NCBI GenBank assembly: GCA_016297495.1
Contig: JAEDGN010000007.1
Location: 1 to 56,733 of the forward strand
Origin: Coprococcus sp.
Lineage (GTDB): Bacteria > Bacillota > Clostridia > Lachnospirales > Lachnospiraceae
Length of the DNA: 56,733 bases
Direction of reading: 5' to 3'
The notes beneath the pieces are model-generated. The model was not told the DNA's origin, searched no databases, and saw only the letters and a list, made by a program, of their open reading frames with translations. Below, in pieces: positions 53,070 through 56,733 of the stretch. The first letter of the stretch is position 1; every line of letters starts with the position of its first letter. A program made the position numbers and the translations under genes.

Positions 53070-53525
53070 ATGCTGTGGATTTTTATTGCAGTGGGGGCAT
53101 GCCTGACTGATTTGTGTGTTAAACATTATATTGATGAACATAAAAAAGAGAATTGTCATGAACCGGTCATGGGCGGACATATTATTATTACAAGGTATCA
53201 TAATCCGGGAGCAATGCTTGGATGGATGAAGGATAAGCCGCGGATGCTTCTTGGCATTACGGTGTTTGCACTGGGAGTACTAGCAGCAGGGTTGATGGGG
53301 GCTTTGAGAAAAAAAAGCTCGCCGCTTATCAAACTGGGGCTGGCCTTGTTACTGGGCGGAGCTGCCAGCAATGCCTATGACAGGATCATGCATCAACAGG
53401 TGACGGATTATTTTCGTATCAGTATTGGCAGTAAAAAGCTGGAGCGGATTATTTTCAATCTGGGGGATGTAGCTATTTTTGTAGGCGGCCTTCTGGCTGT
53501 TCTGGGAGACCTGAAAAACGATTAA
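53070..53525 (+). CDS. lspA: Lipoprotein signal peptidase (divergent)
   Basis: A 151-residue membrane aspartyl protease that cleaves lipoprotein signal peptides. Four hydrophobic segments; the two catalytic Asp residues are in NAYDRI and FNLGDVAIF. The sequence is rather unlike the standard form (for example no classical GNLIDR), so it may be a second LspA-like paralog. GGAGGAGG precedes the ATG. The stop codon is followed after five bases by a hairpin repeat. Confidence 0.82.
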   Translation: MLWIFIAVGACLTDLCVKHYIDEHKKENCHEPVMGGHIIITRYHNPGAMLGWMKDKPRMLLGITVFALGVLAAGLMGALRKKSSPLIKLGLALLLGGAASNAYDRIMHQQVTDYFRISIGSKKLERIIFNLGDVAIFVGGLLAVLGDLKND

Positions 53526-53530
53526 AAAGC

Positions 53531-53597
53531 GGGACAGGGGGACGGTTCTATGTCCCATATTTTTTAAATATGGGACATAGAACCGTCCCCCTGTCCC
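53531..53597. repeat. Hairpin repeat, copy D
   Basis: Perfect 32-bp arms (53531-53562 and 53566-53597) with a three-base loop. The core has TATGTCCC instead of TGTGTCCC, changed in both arms. It lies between convergent lspA and pyrG, one base from the pyrG stop. Confidence 0.97.
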
Positions 53598-53598
53598 A

Positions 53599-55200
53599 TT
53601 ACTGGCGATTAAGGGAGGCTTCAATAAATCCCTTAAAGAGTGGATGTGGTTTATTCGGCCGGGATTTAAATTCCGGATGAGCCTGTGTGGCAATAAACCA
53701 TGGATGATCTTTCAGTTCAATCATCTCCACAATACGTCCGTCCGGGGAAATACCGCATAACTGCATACCGTTTTCGGTAAGGACATTTCGATATTCATTA
53801 TTGACTTCGTATCGATGTCTGTGACGTTCTTCAATAACCTTCTGCCCATAGAGCTCAAAGGCCTTTGAATTTTCATCCAGAACACATTTGTATGCACCCA
53901 GACGGAGCGTGCCGCCCAGGTTGGTGACATTATGCTGATCCGGCATGATATGAATGACCGGATGAGTTGTGTTCGGGTTCAGCTCTGAACTGTGGGCATC
54001 GGTATATCCCAGAACATGTCTTGCAAATTCAACGATGGCCATCTGCATACCAAGGCAGAGACCAAGGAATGGTATGTTATGAGTGCGGGCATATTCGATG
54101 GCAGTGATCTTGCCTTCGATGCCTCTGTCACCAAAACCGCCCGGAACAAGGATGCCGTCGGCATCTTTGAGAATCTGATCTACATTGAAGGAACTTACCA
54201 GTTCAGAATCGACCCACTGTATATCCACTTCAGCACCTTTAGCACATGCGGCATGCTTCAGGGATTCAACGACACTGATATAGGCATCATGAAGCTGGAC
54301 ATATTTGCCGACAAGGGCAATGTGTACTGTCTTCGTCGGATTCTTCCATGCGTGAACCATGGCTTTCCAGTCCTCCAGATCCGGTTCCGGGCAGTCAATG
54401 CCGAGTCGTTTACATACAACATGAGCCAGTCTTTCTTTTTCGAGAGCAAGCGGCGCTTCATACAGAACATCCACGTCCAGGTTCTCGATGACATTGTGGA
54501 CATCCACATTACAGAACAGAGAAATCTTGTCTTTGATGCCGTCATCCAGAGGCAGTTCGGAACGGCAGACAATGACATCCGGCTGGATGCCCAGTGCCTG
54601 AAGATCTTTAACTGTGTTCTGAGTAGGCTTTGTTTTCATTTCTCCTGAAGATTTGATATAAGGAATCAGTGTAACATGAATCAACATACAGTTCTCGCGG
54701 CCGATCTCGTGCTGGAACTGACGGATGGATTCCAGGAATGGCTGACTTTCAATATCGCCTACTGTACCACCAACTTCAATAATAGCGATTTCTGTATCAC
54801 GGGAGGCAGGATTTCTGTAAAAACGGCTCTTGATGGCATTGGTGATGTGAGGGATAACCTGTACGGTACTGCCGCCATAATCGCCCCTTCTTTCACCGGA
54901 TAATACATCCCAGAAAACCTTTCCGCTGGTCACATTGGACATCTTATTCAGAGAGCAGTCAATAAAACGTTCATAATGTCCGAGATCCAGGTCTGTCTCT
55001 GTACCGTCATCGGTAACAAAAACTTCTCCATGCTGATACGGGTTCATGGTGCCCGGGTCAATGTTCAGGTAAGGGTCGAATTTCTGCATGGTGACAAAAT
55101 ATCCGCGGGCTTTTAGAAGTCTTCCAAGAGAAGCTGCTGTAATACCTTTGCCTAAACCGGATACAACACCACCTGTGACAAATACATACTTTACTGCCAT
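53599..55200 (-). CDS. pyrG: CTP synthase
   Basis: A 533-residue enzyme that makes CTP from UTP, ATP and glutamine. The N-terminal synthetase domain shows FVTGGVVSGLGKG and DPYLNIDPGTMNPYQHGE; the C-terminal class I glutaminase has the nucleophile in GLCLGMQ and the ending HPEFKSRP. The start at 55200 follows AAGGAGG; the frame is open 15 codons further upstream without a site. A probable -10 box (minus TATAAT, 55270-55265) lies 65 bases upstream; no GGGC start for reiterative control, as known in Bacillus, is seen. Confidence 0.97.
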   Translation of the reverse strand: MAVKYVFVTGGVVSGLGKGITAASLGRLLKARGYFVTMQKFDPYLNIDPGTMNPYQHGEVFVTDDGTETDLDLGHYERFIDCSLNKMSNVTSGKVFWDVLSGERRGDYGGSTVQVIPHITNAIKSRFYRNPASRDTEIAIIEVGGTVGDIESQPFLESIRQFQHEIGRENCMLIHVTLIPYIKSSGEMKTKPTQNTVKDLQALGIQPDVIVCRSELPLDDGIKDKISLFCNVDVHNVIENLDVDVLYEAPLALEKERLAHVVCKRLGIDCPEPDLEDWKAMVHAWKNPTKTVHIALVGKYVQLHDAYISVVESLKHAACAKGAEVDIQWVDSELVSSFNVDQILKDADGILVPGGFGDRGIEGKITAIEYARTHNIPFLGLCLGMQMAIVEFARHVLGYTDAHSSELNPNTTHPVIHIMPDQHNVTNLGGTLRLGAYKCVLDENSKAFELYGQKVIEERHRHRYEVNNEYRNVLTENGMQLCGISPDGRIVEMIELKDHPWFIATQAHPEFKSRPNKPHPLFKGFIEASLNRQ

Positions 55201-55525
55201 AATGAGCCTCCTTTTATAATGAATAAACATTCTGCTGTCGAACAATATTAAAAATAACTAGGATATTATAACGCACCTTTTTATAAGAATCCATAACTTT
55301 TTTTAAAAATTCAAATGAATTATTCCATGCAAAAACAGTTATTTACATATATGGGAATATATGGAAATAAGCAAATTGATGCAGTTTTAAATGTAAAGAT
55401 TTTGTGAAAACTTTTTTTTGCTATTGATTTGATATTGATATTTACTTATAATATATTAAGTGCATCCGGTGATGAATACCGGGTGTCTACATAGGACAAT
55501 GATGAGCCTATAGGCAGGAGGATAT
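55201..55525. promoter_or_regulatory. Divergent promoter region of pyrG and ftsH
   Basis: An AT-rich region without a gene. pyrG (minus): TATAAT at 55270-55265 with a weak TGGATT 17 bases upstream. ftsH (plus): TTGATT (55424-55429), 17-base spacer, TATAAT (55447-55452). After the ftsH promoter a small leader hairpin (TCCGGT with ACCGGG, about 55466-55482) is visible. Confidence 0.7.
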
Positions 55526-56733
55526 ATGGATAATCAGAACATGAACAACAGGAATCCGGACAATCAGCCGGGCGATAACAATAAGAAGGATGACATGAAT
55601 AAACAGAGTCTCCTTATTATGGTGGTTATAGCCATTGGTATTATGGTGATTGTTCAGATGCTGTCCGGAAAGATTGCTTCAGCTTCTCAGAAAGAAGTGA
55701 CTTATACAGAGTTTCTGCAGGCTGTACAGGCCGGCAGGGTCGATGAAGCAGAACTGGATTCGGACCGTATTTATTTTAAGGAAAAAGATAATAAGGGTGT
55801 TACCTATTATACGGGCAATGTGGAGGATGACCGGATGTATGAGATGCTGGATGAGGCGAATGTTACTTATTCACGCAAAACAGTGGATACATCTACCTAT
55901 ATTTTGAGCAGTATTTTATCATTTGTGATTCCAATGGTGCTGATGGTAGCTATTATGATGATTTTTTACCGTTTTGCTTTCAAAGGCGGCGGCGGAATGA
56001 TGGGCGTCGGCAAGAGTACGGCCAAGATGTACGTACAGAAGCAGACAGGTGTTACATTTAAGGATGTTGCCGGGCAGGAGGAATCAAAAGAATCACTGTA
56101 TGAAATTGTGGATTTTCTGCATAATCCGGGCAAATATACAAAAATCGGTGCCAAGCTGCCGAAGGGTGCATTGCTGGTGGGTCCTCCCGGTACAGGTAAG
56201 ACATTGCTGGCGCGGGCTGTGGCAGGTGAGGCCAATGTGCCGTTTTTCAGTCTGTCAGGATCCGATTTTGTGGAGATGTTTGTCGGTGTGGGTGCTTCGC
56301 GTGTCCGGGATCTGTTCAAACAGGCCCAGCAGTCTGCACCGTGTATCATTTTTATCGATGAGCTTGATGCTATTGGCAAGAGTCGTGATTCCAGATATGG
56401 CGGCAATGATGAGCGTGAGCAGACGCTGAATCAGCTGCTGGCTGAGATGGATGGCTTTGACCCTTCCAAAGGTATTATTATTCTGGCGGCAACGAACCGT
56501 CCTGAGATCCTTGATAAGGCGCTTCTGCGTCCGGGACGTTTCGATAGACGTATTATCGTGGAACGTCCTGATTTGAAGGGACGTATCGATGTCCTGAAAG
56601 TACATGCGAAGAATGTATGTATGGATGAGACGGTGGATTTTCATGAGATTGCACTGGCAACCAGCGGTGCTGTCGGCTCTGATCTGGCCAATATCATCAA
56701 TGAAGCGGCACTTCTGGCAGTGCGTAATCATCG
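55526..56733 (+). CDS. ftsH: ATP-dependent zinc metalloprotease FtsH, N-terminal part (cut by window edge)
   Basis: The first 402 codons of a membrane-anchored AAA+ protease that degrades membrane and regulatory proteins. A hydrophilic Asn/Gln-rich start is followed by a transmembrane helix (LLIMVVIAIGIMVIVQML), an extracytoplasmic domain, a second helix and the AAA+ domain with Walker A GPPGTGKT, the pore loop, Walker B IIFIDELDAIGKS and arginine finger region RPGRFDRR. The zinc HEXXH domain lies beyond the right end of the window. The start follows AGGAGG. Confidence 0.96.
   Translation, partial: MDNQNMNNRNPDNQPGDNNKKDDMNKQSLLIMVVIAIGIMVIVQMLSGKIASASQKEVTYTEFLQAVQAGRVDEAELDSDRIYFKEKDNKGVTYYTGNVEDDRMYEMLDEANVTYSRKTVDTSTYILSSILSFVIPMVLMVAIMMIFYRFAFKGGGGMMGVGKSTAKMYVQKQTGVTFKDVAGQEESKESLYEIVDFLHNPGKYTKIGAKLPKGALLVGPPGTGKTLLARAVAGEANVPFFSLSGSDFVEMFVGVGASRVRDLFKQAQQSAPCIIFIDELDAIGKSRDSRYGGNDEREQTLNQLLAEMDGFDPSKGIIILAATNRPEILDKALLRPGRFDRRIIVERPDLKGRIDVLKVHAKNVCMDETVDFHEIALATSGAVGSDLANIINEAALLAVRNH

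Noticed and set aside
53070..53525. lspA as a pseudogene because of its divergent sequence
   Set aside because: Both catalytic Asp residues, four membrane segments and a strong ribosome site are present.
43025..53597. The four hairpin repeats as a CRISPR array or ordinary terminators
   Set aside because: The copies are kilobases apart without spacers of equal length, and no T-run follows the stems; one lies between divergent genes.

Overview
The window reads as a chromosomal segment of a spore-forming, low-to-medium-GC Clostridia, most likely a member of the Lachnospiraceae. The evidence is spo0A, two T-box leaders, strong AGGAGG-type ribosome sites, sigma-A promoters with 17-base spacers, NADP-type glutamate dehydrogenase, a DUF4364/TIGR01212 radical-SAM pair and the rho-rpmE-DUF1385-prmC-prfA cluster typical of that group. 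No rRNA, tRNA, CRISPR array, prophage or intact insertion sequence was seen. Most of the window is housekeeping DNA; accessory content lies mainly between 26 and 54 kb.

Layout. 0-5 kb: the 5' part of tyrS and all of aspS, each with promoter, T-box leader and attenuator, separated by a D-2-hydroxyacid dehydrogenase and a long palindrome; then a DUF554 membrane protein. 5-13 kb: a small membrane protein, a MATE exporter, spo0A, glgA, the radical-SAM/DUF4364 pair and gdhA, whose promoter is framed by inverted repeats. 13-18 kb: rho, then rpmE-DUF1385-prmC-prfA (translation termination and ribosome). 18-26 kb: a yybP-ykoY type manganese riboswitch ahead of a P-type cation ATPase, a YkgJ cysteine-cluster protein, an HPr-like protein with Asp at the regulatory Ser position, then an operon of a DMT transporter, a split ThrE exporter, nth and coaW. 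26-32 kb: a transmembrane Ser/Thr kinase overlapping a large Ig-like surface protein, then moeA.

32-38 kb: a MATE exporter with an apparent leader-peptide attenuator, divergent from a complete Bce-type antimicrobial-peptide module (ATPase, permease, response regulator, intramembrane-sensing kinase). 38-43 kb: a GNAT remnant, then topB overlapping by one base a protein I recognise as a divergent ADP-ribosyltransferase fold, followed by an ATP-grasp enzyme and a MIF-like tautomerase. 43-54 kb: envelope and general metabolism (Ig-like polysaccharide deacetylase, LTA synthase-like enzyme, patatin, TauE/SafE, metallophosphoesterase, second DUF554, deoC, M42 peptidase, map with SEC-C, lspA, pyrG), interspersed with four copies of one perfect or near-perfect hairpin repeat that is absent from the first 43 kb. 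The window ends inside ftsH.

The strongest candidates for undescribed biology are the topB-linked ADP-ribosyltransferase-like protein, the uORF attenuator of the second MATE gene, the HPr variant, and the kinase/Ig-like surface protein pair. All functional calls are by reading translations and motifs; no database search was run.
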